Shown: positions 27,423 through 36,632 of the stretch, one piece after another | Layout of the letters: each line of letters starts with the position of its first letter | Numbering within the stretch: position 1 is the first letter of the stretch | Assembly: GCA_022841345.1 (NCBI GenBank) | Contig: JALHRR010000020.1 | Span: 1 to 64,000, forward strand | Reading direction: 5' to 3' | Source of the DNA: Saprospiraceae bacterium | GTDB lineage: Bacteria; Bacteroidota; Bacteroidia; Chitinophagales; Saprospiraceae | DNA length: 64,000 nt | Notes under the pieces: generated by a model | Seen by the model: the letters and a program-made list of their open reading frames with translations, nothing else | Databases searched by the model: none | Told to the model about the DNA's origin: nothing | Position numbers and translations under genes: made by a program

Positions 27423-29546
27423 TTGCAATTTGGAAATCCTCTTGAAGCCGATATTGAATTTCTGAAGGGTGTAGGTCCTGTCAGAGCTGAACTATTGAAG
27501 TCAGAGCTTGGATTCTATAAAGCCAGAGACCTGGTTTATGACTTTCCTGCACGACATGTGGACAGAAGTTCTTTCACAAAAATCAATCAGGTCAAAGAAG
27601 AAGGTACTTATATTCAGCTTGTCGGTCAATTGATCCACGTGGAACTTCTCAGTTCCGGGAAAGCAAGAAGACTTCGCGGGGTTTTCAAGGATGAAACAGG
27701 AACAGCAGAATTTGTCTGGTTCAAGAATATCAAAACGCTTCAACAATTTCTGCAAATCAATGGCACTTATATTGCATTTGGCCGGGCGACTTTCTATAAT
27801 CACAAATTGAATATTGCCCATCCCGAACTGGAATTACTCAGTGCAGAGGCAAGTCCGGCAACGGAGCAAGGTGTTAGGATATTTCCGGTATACAGGAGTA
27901 CTGAAAAGCTAAACCAGCGTGGCCTGGATGGCAAAGTACGCAGAAGAATTATGGCCCAGCTGATGGAAAAACTTCAGCCTTCACATATTCCGGAACCCCT
28001 GCCTGAGTATCTGGTAGAACGCATGAAATTCCTCCCGGCTTATGAAACTATCCGGCAAATTCACTTTCCGGACAATCAGGACAAGTTGCTGAAAGCGGAA
28101 AAACGGCTCAAGTTTGAAGAGTTTTTCTTCCATCAGCTCAAGATCCTGCATAGTCAACAAATCAGAAAGCAAGTCATTAAAGGTTATTCCTTCAAAAGTA
28201 TTGGAGATCATTTCAATGGATTCTACAAAGATTATCTGCCATTTGAACTTACAGGAGCACAGAAGCGGGTTTTAAAAGAAATAAGACGTGATCTAGGTCT
28301 TGGAATTCAGATGAACCGTCTTTTGCAGGGGGATGTAGGAAGCGGCAAGACGATCGTTGCGCTACTGTGTATGCTGATGGCTTTGGATAATGGCTTTCAA
28401 TCCTGTCTGGTGGCTCCTACTGAAATTCTGGCAACGCAACATTATATTGGTTTAACAGAATTGCTCAAAGATACATCCGTCACAGTAGGATATCTGAGCG
28501 GAAGTGTAAAGGGCAAAGCGCGTGCCGCTCTCCTCGAATCTCTTGCATCAGGAGAATTACATATTCTGATAGGAACACATGCAGTGCTGGAAGACCCGGT
28601 TGTTTTTCAAAAACTGGGACTTGCCATCACGGATGAACAGCATCGCTTCGGAGTAGCACAGCGTGCCAGGCTTTGGAAAAAAAGTCAACCATATCCTCCG
28701 CATATCCTCGTGATGACCGCCACGCCTATACCCAGGACACTGGCCATGACTTTGTATGGTGATCTGGATGTATCTGTAATTGATGAATTACCTCCGGGAA
28801 GACAGCCTATTCAAACTACCTACAGGTCAGAAATTTATCGCGGTGAGGTTATCGAGTTTATGAAAAATCAAATTAAAGAAGGTCGTCAGATTTATGTCGT
28901 TTATCCTTTGATCGAAGAATCTGAAACGCTGGATCTTGAAAATCTTCAGCATGGATACGAAAAACTGCAGGTACATTTCCCCACACCTGAGTTTCAAATC
29001 AGTGTCGTACATGGAAGAATGAAAGCGGCGGATAAAGATTGGGAAATGAAGCGATTCGTAGAAGGTACTGCCCAAATTATGGTAGCCACCACCGTCATTG
29101 AAGTGGGCGTAAATGTGCCCAATGCTTCTGTAATGATTATTGAAAATTCTGAGCGATTTGGGCTATCTCAGTTACATCAGTTGAGGGGAAGAGTCGGAAG
29201 GGGGGCGTCTCAATCCTTTTGTATACTGATGACCAATTTTAAACTGACTGAAGATGCACGCTTGCGCCTGGATACCATGAAACGCACCAACAATGGCTTT
29301 GAAATTGCTGAGGTGGATCTTGAGATCCGCGGCCCCGGCGCTTTAGAAGGTACTCAGCAAAGTGGCATTCCGGAATTTAAAATTGCCAATCTGGCTAAAG
29401 ATGGCCGCATTCTGCAATATGCCCGGGAAGTGGTGCTCAGTATTTTGGACAAAGACCCGGAACTCAATCTGCCTGAGCATCGAACCCTGAAAATGGCTGT
29501 CAGTAAGGATTTGAAGGAAGCAGAGAAGTGGAGCAATATTAGCTAG
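27423..29546 (+). CDS. recG: ATP-dependent DNA helicase RecG
   Basis: 707-residue helicase that reverses stalled replication forks and migrates Holliday junctions. N-terminal wedge/OB domain (about 1-160: EFLKGVGPVRAELLKSELG, LVGQLIHVELL); helicase motif I QGDVGSGKTIVALLCMLMAL (Walker A GDVGSGKT), motif II DEQHRFG (DEQH box), motif III MTATPIPRTLAMTLYGDLD, then RecG-specific LPPGRQPIQT, and motif VI LRGRVGRG. The start is unusual: the frame has no ATG before FGNP, and TTG at 27423 (or ATT at 27420) must be used. The TAG stop overlaps the first boundary word of a family A repeat. Confidence 0.95.
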   Translation: MQFGNPLEADIEFLKGVGPVRAELLKSELGFYKARDLVYDFPARHVDRSSFTKINQVKEEGTYIQLVGQLIHVELLSSGKARRLRGVFKDETGTAEFVWFKNIKTLQQFLQINGTYIAFGRATFYNHKLNIAHPELELLSAEASPATEQGVRIFPVYRSTEKLNQRGLDGKVRRRIMAQLMEKLQPSHIPEPLPEYLVERMKFLPAYETIRQIHFPDNQDKLLKAEKRLKFEEFFFHQLKILHSQQIRKQVIKGYSFKSIGDHFNGFYKDYLPFELTGAQKRVLKEIRRDLGLGIQMNRLLQGDVGSGKTIVALLCMLMALDNGFQSCLVAPTEILATQHYIGLTELLKDTSVTVGYLSGSVKGKARAALLESLASGELHILIGTHAVLEDPVVFQKLGLAITDEQHRFGVAQRARLWKKSQPYPPHILVMTATPIPRTLAMTLYGDLDVSVIDELPPGRQPIQTTYRSEIYRGEVIEFMKNQIKEGRQIYVVYPLIEESETLDLENLQHGYEKLQVHFPTPEFQISVVHGRMKAADKDWEMKRFVEGTAQIMVATTVIEVGVNVPNASVMIIENSERFGLSQLHQLRGRVGRGASQSFCILMTNFKLTEDARLRLDTMKRTNNGFEIAEVDLEIRGPGALEGTQQSGIPEFKIANLAKDGRILQYAREVVLSILDKDPELNLPEHRTLKMAVSKDLKEAEKWSNIS

Positions 29547-29683
29547 GTGATGTCTTTCTGCGCCTATGGCTTGAAAGGTGATGGTTCGATTCCTCACCAC
29601 AAGTGTTTTTTCGTGGTACAAGCCACGAAAAAGTGATGTCTTGCAACTTTTTTCAGCTACGCTTCAAAAGTTGCAAGGTGATG
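29546..29683 (+). repeat. Family A hairpin array (forward)
   Basis: Boundaries GGTGATGTC (29546), GGTGATGG (29577), GTGATGTC (29633) and GGTGATG (29677). Hairpins: CTTTC/GAAAG; GGTGA/TCACC; TTTTTCGTGG/CCACGAAAAA with loop TACAAG (29607-29632); TTGCAACTTTT/AAAAGTTGCAA with loop TTCAGCTACGCTTC (29641-29676). All arms are perfect. Confidence 0.88.
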
Positions 29684-29850
29684 TGCGTGCGGAGCCCGCA
29701 GTAGGGTTCAGGGTTTTAGGTGGGGGTCTGTTAGTGAGATGAGTGAGCCTGATATTAACAACCAAACCTCCCACTCAAAACAAGCTCTTACTCAAAACTC
29801 GCCACTCAACCGCAAGCTCCGTAGCGAGGCTACGCTCGCTATCTAAGGAC
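29684..29850. other. Central part of the recG-nadA intergenic gap
   Basis: No gene. Slipped phrases (CCCACTCAAAAC, TTACTCAAAACTCGCCACTC) and small inverted repeats TGCG/CGCA (near 29690) and TAGCGAG/CTCGCTA (29822-29841) fill the space between two oppositely oriented family A arrays. Confidence 0.5.
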
Positions 29851-29964
29851 TTGCACATCACCTTTTTGTTTCAAAGCCAAGCTGCAGAAAACAAAAAGAC
29901 ATCACCTTCCAAAGCGCAGCTGAATGAAGACATCACCTAGGCGCAACGCAGCCGGGACATCACC
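29851..29964 (-). repeat. Family A array (reverse orientation)
   Basis: GACATCACC at 29898, 29929 and 29956, with CACATCACC-like at 29854. The first interval is a TTTTTGTTT/AAACAAAAA hairpin (29863-29897) whose loop, read on the minus strand, is TCTGCAGCTTGGCTTTG. The next carries CAGCTGCGCTTTGG with short CTTC/GAAG arms. Confidence 0.8.
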
Positions 29965-30042
29965 TTCCCTGGGGCCAGCCAATTCCTTACGTCTATAGAA
30001 GTAGATGGTTAAATGAGTAATACAGGGGCTTGGCTCACACCG

Positions 30043-30087
30043 GGTGTTCGCCCACAGTAAATAGCCAACAGGTAAAAGCCGGCTGTT
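30043..30087 (+). repeat. Family B unit overlapping the nadA stop
   Basis: GGTGTTCGCCC, an A-rich middle with AATAGCCAACAG, then GCCGGCTGTT; the last two T bases are part of the nadA stop codon (TTA on the plus strand at 30086-30088). Confidence 0.7.
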
Positions 30088-31108
30088 ACAGTCCCGCTCT
30101 CGCTGAAATCTCCAGCATTCTGTCAATAGATGCTCTTCCTTTCTGAATAACCCAATCCGGAAGAATAATTTCAGGAAGCTCGTATTCCATACACAGATAC
30201 AACTTTTCTAAAGTGTTGCGCTTCATATGCGGGCAATCATTACACGCACATGAATTATTCGGAGGCGCAGGAATGAACGTTTTATGGGGAGAATGCTTCT
30301 GCATTTGGTGCAGAATACCGGACTCGGTGGCAACAATAAATGATTCCGCTGATTCCCTGATAGTGTAATTCAACAATCCGGTAGTAGAGCCAATAAAATC
30401 AGCCTCCGCCAATATATGTGGTTCACATTCCGGATGTGCGATAAATTTTGCGTCCGGATGCTCCATTCTTAAACGGTGAATTCGCTCTCTGGAAAATATT
30501 TCATGAACCATACAGGCTCCATCCCATAATACCATTTTGCGACCCGTCTTTTTTTGCAGATAATGCCCCAGATTTTTATCAGGAGCAAAGATAATCGGCT
30601 GATTCTCAGGAATACTCTCAATGATCTGAACAGCATTAGTTGAGGTACAGCAGATATCAGTCATTGTCTTCAATTCCGCAGTGCAATTGATGTAGGATAC
30701 CACGATATGATCAGGATACTGATCTCTGAATTCTTTGAATAGTGCAGGAGGACAGGAATCTGCCAGCGAACAACCTGCTTTCAGGTCCGGTAAAACCACT
30801 TTTTTATTGGGATTAAGCATTTTGGCAGTTTCAGCCATAAAGTGTACTCCGGCAAAAACGATTATATCTGCGTCGGTAGCAGCAGCCTGCTGGCTCAGGC
30901 CCAAACTGTCTCCTACATAATCCGCCAGATCCTGAATCTCGGATTCCTGATAGTAGTGTGCCAGAATAACTGCATTTTTTTCTTTTTTAAGCCGGATAAT
31001 CGCAGCTTCCAGATCAATTCCGGGTTCAACCGATAAATTGAGATACCCTCTTCTGAGTAAAAATTCCTGTTCGTTCATCGGTTCCAATTCCACTGTGGTA
31101 AGTGACAT
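30086..31108 (-). CDS. nadA: Quinolinate synthase A
   Basis: 340-residue [4Fe-4S] enzyme condensing iminoaspartate with dihydroxyacetone phosphate to quinolinate in de novo NAD synthesis. Signatures: [92 protein letters not shown] and [18 protein letters not shown]. The cluster cysteines lie in the GCS, PEC/CT and CxxCP regions. nadB and nadC are not adjacent. The stop codon lies inside a family B repeat. Confidence 0.96.
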   Translation of the reverse strand: MSLTTVELEPMNEQEFLLRRGYLNLSVEPGIDLEAAIIRLKKEKNAVILAHYYQESEIQDLADYVGDSLGLSQQAAATDADIIVFAGVHFMAETAKMLNPNKKVVLPDLKAGCSLADSCPPALFKEFRDQYPDHIVVSYINCTAELKTMTDICCTSTNAVQIIESIPENQPIIFAPDKNLGHYLQKKTGRKMVLWDGACMVHEIFSRERIHRLRMEHPDAKFIAHPECEPHILAEADFIGSTTGLLNYTIRESAESFIVATESGILHQMQKHSPHKTFIPAPPNNSCACNDCPHMKRNTLEKLYLCMEYELPEIILPDWVIQKGRASIDRMLEISARAGL

Positions 31109-31230
31109 ACTTTTTGCTTATAGTGTTTATTGGGATGGGACCTCTGATTTTTTCCCATCTCAACTAAAAGATTTCTTTATTTCTTCCGGCATGAAAACTA
31201 GAAACAATTTAAATTGATTTTTAATTCCGC

Positions 31231-31947
31231 CTAATTAGCCCCAATCAGAAATACTGCCGGAGTTTTATAAAGCTCGGGGGCTGTCATTTTTTTCCAATCC
31301 TTCACAGCTTTACTGCCGATCCATTGCTCCGGCCCACTCAGATCCTTAGCAATTACCAGCCGGACATCTGAGGATAAAACTTCCATTGCCGCTTCAAAAA
31401 CCTGATTATTCCTATACGGTGTCTCAATAAAAATTTGTGTACATTTTTCACGAATGGCTTTACCTTCCAATTGCTTTAACACCTGTCGAAGATCCTGCTT
31501 TTGTGCCGGCAAATATCCATGAAAAAAGAACTTCTGACCCGTCAATCCTGATGACATTAATGCCAATAAAATACTGGAAGGCCCGACCAGGGGAATCACT
31601 GTAATACCCAATTGATGTGCCAACCTTACCACCTCCGCACCGGGATCTGCCACTCCCGGACATCCTGCCTCAGACATCAGGCCTATGTTTTTACCTCCCA
31701 ATGCTTGCTGTAAGAAACCATTCAAACCCTCCTGTGGTTTGTGTTTGTCCAATTCTAAAACCTGTAAGGCCTGCATATCAATCCCCGGAACAATTTGCCT
31801 GAGCCACATCCTGGCAGTTTTTCCACGCTCTGCAATAAATATCTGGATGGGCGCAACAGCCTCCCTGGTAGCCTGAGGAATCGTATTGATTCCTTCTTCG
31901 GTAATTGGTACCGGAATTAAATAAAGTGCTCCTTTGGAAACTTGCAT
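31231..31947 (-). CDS. SAM-dependent methyltransferase, RsmI-like (tetrapyrrole methylase fold)
   Basis: 238-residue protein of the tetrapyrrole-methylase/RsmI superfamily: GALYLIPVPI at the N-terminus, the glycine-rich GLMSEAGCPGVADPGAEVVRLAHQ loop (residues about 95-118), VIPLVGPSSILLALMSSGL, FFHGYLP and FIETPYRNNQVFEA. RsmI proteins 2'-O-methylate C1402 of 16S rRNA, but this shorter family, present in Bacteroidota beside a true RsmI, has not been assigned a substrate that I know of. Alone on the minus strand, 123 bp downstream lies nadA's start, so an operon with nadA is possible. Confidence 0.85.
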   Translation of the reverse strand: MQVSKGALYLIPVPITEEGINTIPQATREAVAPIQIFIAERGKTARMWLRQIVPGIDMQALQVLELDKHKPQEGLNGFLQQALGGKNIGLMSEAGCPGVADPGAEVVRLAHQLGITVIPLVGPSSILLALMSSGLTGQKFFFHGYLPAQKQDLRQVLKQLEGKAIREKCTQIFIETPYRNNQVFEAAMEVLSSDVRLVIAKDLSGPEQWIGSKAVKDWKKMTAPELYKTPAVFLIGAN

Positions 31948-32208
31948 TTGTATTTATTTAGACCGCTCGAATAATAGAGCTGTTATGAGGTTATTATGTA
32001 TGGCATATTTTGATGTATCCTGATCCAACTAAATCATCCCGGCTATACATTTTTATTTATTATATATTTTGCTCTTGCCTTTCTTTTCTTTACATTTTCA
32101 GACAGATACGAATGTAATCATTTTGACATTTAAAAATATTTTCATTTGTCTGCTCAAAATGCTCCTGAATCAAAATATTTGGCAAGATTAATGTATATAA
32201 AATTGCGT

Positions 32209-32298
32209 AGTTCAAACGTTTAAGAGGTATCAAATGAGTTGAATAATCTCTTGATCGGGCCGGTTCTAAAATTGGGGGATTAAAGAATCGGCCTTTTT
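32209..32298 (+). ncRNA. Candidate orphan small RNA (about 90 nt)
   Basis: A plus-strand intrinsic terminator lies between two minus-strand genes, with no plus-strand ORF in front of it. About 50 nt upstream are TTTG (32178-32181) and TAAAATTG (32198-32205), a near match to the Bacteroidota -33/-7 pair, although the spacing is 16 rather than about 19. The stretch also holds AAGAG...CTCTT arms (about 32222-32252). It does not look like tmRNA, SRP RNA or RNase P RNA. Inference only. Confidence 0.4.
32258..32298 (+). terminator. Plus-strand intrinsic terminator without a gene
   Basis: GGCCGGTTCT (32258-32267) pairs with AGAATCGGCC (32284-32293), one G-T wobble, followed by TTTTT. Stem of 10. 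Confidence 0.75.
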
Positions 32299-32302
32299 AT
32301 TT

Positions 32303-32337
32303 GAAAAAAGCCCTGCAGCAATTGCTTCAGGGCTTTT
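32303..32337 (-). terminator. acn terminator
   Basis: AAAAGCCCTG (32306-32315) pairs with CAGGGCTTTT (32328-32337); on the minus strand it runs on into TTTTTTC. It begins 29 bp after the acn stop. Confidence 0.85.
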
Positions 32338-32365
32338 CTATTTTCTATATCATTCTTTTTCCGGA

Positions 32366-34627
32366 TTAGAGTGATTGTCTGATTTTATTCAGGGCAGATC
32401 CGGCAATTAGCCATTCGATTTGCTGTTCATTATAGGTATGCTGCACAGCAATGCTTTCTTCAGTTCCGTCTGTATGATTTAAAACAACTGTCAAAGGCTG
32501 ACCCGGCTTCATTTGTGCCAACCCATTGATGTCTATTAAATCATCCTGCCTGATTTTGTCATAATCCTCCGGATTCACAAACGTCAGCGCCAACATTCCC
32601 TGCTTTTTCAGGTTGGTTTCATGGATTCTGGCAAATGATTTGACAATTACTGCCTTCACTCCCAGATATCTCGGTTCCATTGCAGCATGCTCTCTCGATG
32701 AACCTTCTCCATAGTTTTCCTCACCTACTACTATCGTTCCCACTTTTTTCGACTGGTATAGTCTTGCAGAATCCGGAACGGGCATATATTCATTTGTCTC
32801 ATAATTGATCACTGAATTAATCTGTCCATTGTAGGCATTGACAGCTCCTATCAGAAGATTATTAGAAATATTTTCAAGGTGTCCTCTGTATTTCAACCAT
32901 GGTCCTGCCATAGATATATGATCTGTTGTGCACTTACCTTTTGCTTTGATTAATACCCGCATATATTTCAATTGCTCCGCTTCTATAGGAATAAATGGAG
33001 TAAGTAATTGAATTCTTTGTGAGTGAGGGTCAACACTCAATTCAATATGAGAACCATCTGCAGCGGGCTCCAGGAAACCTGCATCCTCTACATCAAAACC
33101 TCTTGAAGGCAATTCCTCTCCATAGGGAGGATCAAGTCTTACTTTTTCTCCATTTCTGTTGATTAATGTATCTGTCATCGGGTTAAATGTCAAATCTCCT
33201 GCAATAGCAAAAGCAGTCACAATCTCCGGTGAGGCCACAAAAGCGTGTGTATTTGGATTTCCATCATTTCTCTTGGAGAAGTTCCTGTTGAAGGAAGTGA
33301 TTATGGAGTTTTTCCTGTTGGGGTCAGTAGTATGCCGATCCCATTGACCAATGCATGGACCACAAGCATTGGCCAGCACCATACCTCCAATATCTGAGAA
33401 TGATGCCAGCTGACCATCTCTTTCAACAGTAAATCTGATAAGCTCTGAGCCTGGTGTTATGGTGAATTCTGCTTTAGCCTGGAGATTCTTTTCTACTGCT
33501 TGTCTGGCAATGGATGCCGCTCTGTCCAGGTCCTCATATGATGAATTGGTACATGATCCTATAAGGCCTACTTCCAGTTTTTCAGGATATTGGTTGGCTC
33601 TCATAAAATCTGCAAACTGAGAAAGAGGAGTAGCCAAATCCGGAGTGAATGGTCCGTTGATATGTGGCTCCAGCTCATCCAGATTGATCTCAATTACCTG
33701 ATTGAAATATTGCTCAGGATTTGCATAGCAAGCTGCATCACCTGTGAGTTCTGCAGCCACAGCGTCAGCCAGATTGGCAACCTCTTCTCTACCTGTTGCT
33801 TTGAGATATCTGCTCATGGAATCATCATAACCGAAGACCGAAGTAGTAGCTCCGATTTCTGCTCCCATATTGCAGATCGTACCTTTTCCTGTGCATGACA
33901 TGGACTCCGCTCCTGGTCCAAAATATTCTACAATTGCACCGGTTCCTCCTTTTACAGTCAGAATTCCCGCAACTTTCAAAATTACATCCTTTGGAGATGT
34001 CCAGCCGTTCAATTTTCCCGTTAGTTTAACTCCAATCAATTTAGGCATTTTCAATTCCCAGGCCATTCCGGACATGACATCAACTGCATCAGCTCCTCCC
34101 ACTCCAATAGCGATCATTCCCAAACCTCCCGCATTCACTGTATGTGAGTCCGTTCCTATCATCATTCCTCCCGGAAATGCATAGTTTTCAAGTACTATCT
34201 GGTGAATAATTCCGGCCCCGGGCTTCCAGAATCCAATTCCATATTTATTAGATACATTTTGCAGAAAATCAAACACTTCTGAGCTTTGATCCAGTGCACG
34301 GTTTAAATCTTCCGTTGCACCGACTTTTGCCTGAATAAGGTGATCGCAATGCACTGTACTTGGAACCGCGACTTTGGGTCTGCCACACATCATAAATTGC
34401 AATAATGCCATCTGGGCAGTTGCATCCTGCATGGCCACTCTATCCGGGGCGAAAAACACATAGTCGCCCCCTCTTTGATATTCCGTTAACGGTGAATCTT
34501 CATGTAAATGGGCATATAAAATTTTCTCGGATAAGGTCAAAGGGCACCCAAGGAGCGCTCTTGCTTTATTTATTTTGGAGGCATATGAGGAATAAAATTC
34601 CCTGATCATGTCAATATCAAATATCAT
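32366..34627 (-). CDS. acn: Aconitate hydratase
   Basis: 753-residue [4Fe-4S] enzyme that isomerises citrate to isocitrate in the TCA cycle. Length and sequence match the mitochondrial-type aconitases usual in Bacteroidota. Visible: [47 protein letters not shown], the cluster cysteines in [16 protein letters not shown] and [41 protein letters not shown], and the C-terminal swivel domain [20 protein letters not shown]. The gene stands alone and is followed by an intrinsic terminator. Confidence 0.97.
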   Translation of the reverse strand: MIFDIDMIREFYSSYASKINKARALLGCPLTLSEKILYAHLHEDSPLTEYQRGGDYVFFAPDRVAMQDATAQMALLQFMMCGRPKVAVPSTVHCDHLIQAKVGATEDLNRALDQSSEVFDFLQNVSNKYGIGFWKPGAGIIHQIVLENYAFPGGMMIGTDSHTVNAGGLGMIAIGVGGADAVDVMSGMAWELKMPKLIGVKLTGKLNGWTSPKDVILKVAGILTVKGGTGAIVEYFGPGAESMSCTGKGTICNMGAEIGATTSVFGYDDSMSRYLKATGREEVANLADAVAAELTGDAACYANPEQYFNQVIEINLDELEPHINGPFTPDLATPLSQFADFMRANQYPEKLEVGLIGSCTNSSYEDLDRAASIARQAVEKNLQAKAEFTITPGSELIRFTVERDGQLASFSDIGGMVLANACGPCIGQWDRHTTDPNRKNSIITSFNRNFSKRNDGNPNTHAFVASPEIVTAFAIAGDLTFNPMTDTLINRNGEKVRLDPPYGEELPSRGFDVEDAGFLEPAADGSHIELSVDPHSQRIQLLTPFIPIEAEQLKYMRVLIKAKGKCTTDHISMAGPWLKYRGHLENISNNLLIGAVNAYNGQINSVINYETNEYMPVPDSARLYQSKKVGTIVVGEENYGEGSSREHAAMEPRYLGVKAVIVKSFARIHETNLKKQGMLALTFVNPEDYDKIRQDDLIDINGLAQMKPGQPLTVVLNHTDGTEESIAVQHTYNEQQIEWLIAGSALNKIRQSL

Positions 34628-34723
34628 ACTTTCGGTTTTTGCTGTGCAAATCTAATGCTTTCACTTTAATTCCCGCTTATTGTAAAGCTATCTTCAATAC
34701 GTTTTTACAGCAATATTGTTGAA

Positions 34724-34760
34724 GAAAAAAGCCCATTTCAGAAAAAATCCGAAATGGGCT
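34724..34760 (-). terminator. Terminator of the acidic small gene
   Basis: AGCCCATTTC (34730-34739) and GAAATGGGCT (34751-34760) form a perfect 10-bp stem; on the minus strand it is followed by TTTTTTC. It starts 28 bp after the stop at 34788. Confidence 0.88.
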
Positions 34761-34787
34761 CTAAATTATACTTTAAATGACAAGGGT

Positions 34788-35048
34788 TTAATCTTCATCC
34801 TCTTCTTCTTCATCGTCGTCATCGTCATCGTCTTCTTCATCCTCTTCCAGGGACTCAAAAATATCATCAATACTGATGACCTCTTCTACAAACAAATCTG
34901 CCGTAGGATCATTCATGACCATTTCTACCATCTCATCACTCAACGTTCCGTTTTCTTCGTAATAAGACATGATCTCAGCCGTCTTTTCTTCTGACAATTC
35001 AATATTTTCCAGCACCAGATTGGCTGTAAATTGGATGGAAACTTTCAT
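34788..35048 (-). CDS. Small protein with Asp/Glu tail
   Basis: 86 residues. The first 65 are ordinary (MKVSIQFTANLVLENIELSEEKTAEIMSYYEENG, then EMVMNDPTADLFVEEV), the last 20 are almost purely D and E. The tail is coded by a run of GAT/GAA/GAC-type triplets (34790-34850), a tract that could change length by slippage. It has its own terminator, and the frame is unlikely by chance, so I take it as real. Function unknown. Highly acidic tails occur in DNA-mimic or chaperone-like small proteins, but that is only analogy. Confidence 0.72.
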   Translation of the reverse strand: MKVSIQFTANLVLENIELSEEKTAEIMSYYEENGTLSDEMVEMVMNDPTADLFVEEVISIDDIFESLEEDEEDDDDDDDEEEEDED

Positions 35049-35247
35049 GTTAGTTGATTTTATTAATGTAATGTAAGTCTAAAAGTACTCAATATTATTA
35101 GATTGCAAAAATTCCACTTTCCTCTTTTCAGGAAGCTTGTAACTTTTAATTTACAATCTTATTGATGTACGACAAATTATACATTATTTTATTGCCAGAA
35201 TGGAAGAATTTATATTGTGGCATTCTTTTCTCAGTAGCACCTATCGT

Positions 35248-35433
35248 TTAAATATTTCTTTGCCCTGCAATCATCGCCATTAATTCTTCGTCAGAAATAT
35301 CCTCTTCGCAAAGAAGAATTGACTGTTCCATTGATTCCTGTATAATATTTAAATTGTCTGTGACAATGGCCGGCTCATCCGTAATCCATATTCCAGCAGA
35401 ATGAGATACCGTTTTATTTGATCGCTTATTCAT
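35248..35433 (-). CDS. 61-residue peptide with a double-glycine-leader-like end (possible)
   Basis: MNKRSNKTVSHSAGIWITDE opens the frame; it ends EEDISDEELMAMIAGQRNI. The stretch ISDEELMAMIAG resembles the LSDEELExVAGG end of leader peptides in double-glycine-type peptide precursors (bacteriocin and NHLP families), but only a few residues follow the AG, so there is no core peptide, and no modification or export gene is nearby. It may instead be an ordinary small protein, or not a gene. 200 bp separate it from the 34788 gene. Confidence 0.4.
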   Translation of the reverse strand: MNKRSNKTVSHSAGIWITDEPAIVTDNLNIIQESMEQSILLCEEDISDEELMAMIAGQRNI

Positions 35434-35868
35434 AAGGATATATTTTTAATTTTTATATAATAAAATACTCTTATTATAACGCCTTATCAAGTAAATGATT
35501 ATTCAGCAAAATAAGTTGTATATAATATATACGAGGATAACGTTTCTAAAGACTGCAAGGTTGGTAACACACATTAATTTACTATTAATTTTATACTCAG
35601 GTTGATTTGCATAATTCATACATTTCATAAAAGTCTTGCCCTCTCCATCTAACTAATACCTTTTGTTTTTTACCATCTAATTTTGTTGACCGTTTCATCC
35701 GCTCTTTTTCCAGATTGATCTTATTAATAAATTGAATTCAGGCTTTTTACTATAGTTTTACTTTCTGTTGCTGGTTTTAAACGTACCTCATTGCAACAAT
35801 TAACAATTGTTACTCAATGATTTGCCCTTTTTTAATCCTGTTGTAGCACTTTATGATGGTGGTTCATT
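35434..35868. other. AT-rich 435-bp gap upstream of the cytochrome gene
   Basis: No gene seen. TAATTTTG at 35678-35685 fits the -7 consensus but lies 184 bp before the start, without a well-spaced -33. Otherwise nothing distinctive. Confidence 0.5.
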
Positions 35869-36624
35869 ATGCGTTGTTTTAAAAATGGTTTTATGAAAAT
35901 TAAGGTAGTTCTCGGTCTCATCGTCCTTTACATAATAGTTTTTTCAAATGCATGTCGCTTTGATCCTATTGATATAGATGGTGATCCTATTGATACAACG
36001 GGAAATCCGATAGACACTACAGATAATCCTGTTAATACTTGTCATCCCGACACTGTGTATTTTAGCAGGGATGTCCTGCCAATATTTGTTTCCAATTGTG
36101 CCATTTCTGGATGTCATGATGCCATCACCAGAGAGGAGGGTATTCAGCTCACAGATTATGATAATATTATAAACACCGGCGACATCAAGCCTTTTGATTT
36201 AGAGGCAGGAGATATTTATGAAAAAATAACAGAGGATCGCAACGACAAGCGGATGCCTCCTCCTCCAAGAGCCAAATTAACAAATGCCCAAATTGCAACA
36301 ATTGCCAAATGGATTCAGCAGGGTGCAAAAAATCTTAGTTGTAATGAAGGTGGATGTAATACTGATAATGTGACTTATTCCGGTACTATTGCCCCGTTTT
36401 TACAAAACACGTGTAACGGATGCCATACCGGATCTTCGGCGGGTGCAGGTATTCAGCTCAACACTTATGCAGGTGTTCGTTCTGTTGCCCTTAATGGTCG
36501 TCTGGTAGGTGCAGTGAGTCACACTACCGGATTTGTACCAATGCCTCAGGGTGGGGCTAAGATTAATGACTGCAGAATTTCTCAAATCACTACCTGGGTA
36601 AATGCCGGCGCCCCGCAAAATTAA
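35869..36624 (+). CDS. Cytochrome c-like lipoprotein with two haem motifs
   Basis: 251 residues from ATG 35869; ATG 35893 (residue 9) gives a tidier signal, MKIKVVLGLIVLYIIVFSNAC, with a likely lipid-modified Cys. After it comes a proline linker of four near-repeats (GDPIDTTGNPIDTTDNP). Two haem-binding motifs follow: CAISGCH (a CX4CH spacing) near residue 83 and CNGCH (CxxCH) near 184, each within a planctomycete-type cytochrome C domain (MPPPPRAKLTNAQIATIAKWIQQGA; FVPMPQGGAKINDCRISQITTWVNAGAP). Surface or periplasmic electron transfer is likely; the partner is unknown. It lies next to the SRAP fragment that bounds the accessory block. Confidence 0.85.
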   Translation: MRCFKNGFMKIKVVLGLIVLYIIVFSNACRFDPIDIDGDPIDTTGNPIDTTDNPVNTCHPDTVYFSRDVLPIFVSNCAISGCHDAITREEGIQLTDYDNIINTGDIKPFDLEAGDIYEKITEDRNDKRMPPPPRAKLTNAQIATIAKWIQQGAKNLSCNEGGCNTDNVTYSGTIAPFLQNTCNGCHTGSSAGAGIQLNTYAGVRSVALNGRLVGAVSHTTGFVPMPQGGAKINDCRISQITTWVNAGAPQN

Positions 36625-36632
36625 AAAAGGTC

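Larger units (their letters stand above)
31948..32365. other. 418-bp gap holding a candidate small RNA
   Basis: AT-rich. No ORF of note. It contains a plus-strand hairpin/terminator not assigned to any gene (32258-32298) with a promoter-like sequence upstream, and the acn terminator (32303-32337). Confidence 0.6.

Noticed and set aside
27631-27646. Second parS (TGATCCACGTGGAACT) inside recG
   Set aside because: Two mismatches to the consensus break the palindrome, and the codons are ordinary recG sequence.
29577-29600. GGTTCGATTCC resembling a tRNA T-arm
   Set aside because: It is part of the family A repeat, occurs again at 11260-11280, and no acceptor, D or anticodon arms can be built around it.
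29898-29964. CRISPR-like array (GACATCACC three times with 18-22 bp spacers)
   Set aside because: The repeat is only 9 bp, the spacers are mostly self-complementary and share a word, and there are no cas genes.
34716-34994. 92-codon ORF opposite the acidic-tail gene
   Set aside because: Its hydrophobic run is only the antisense of the D/E codons.
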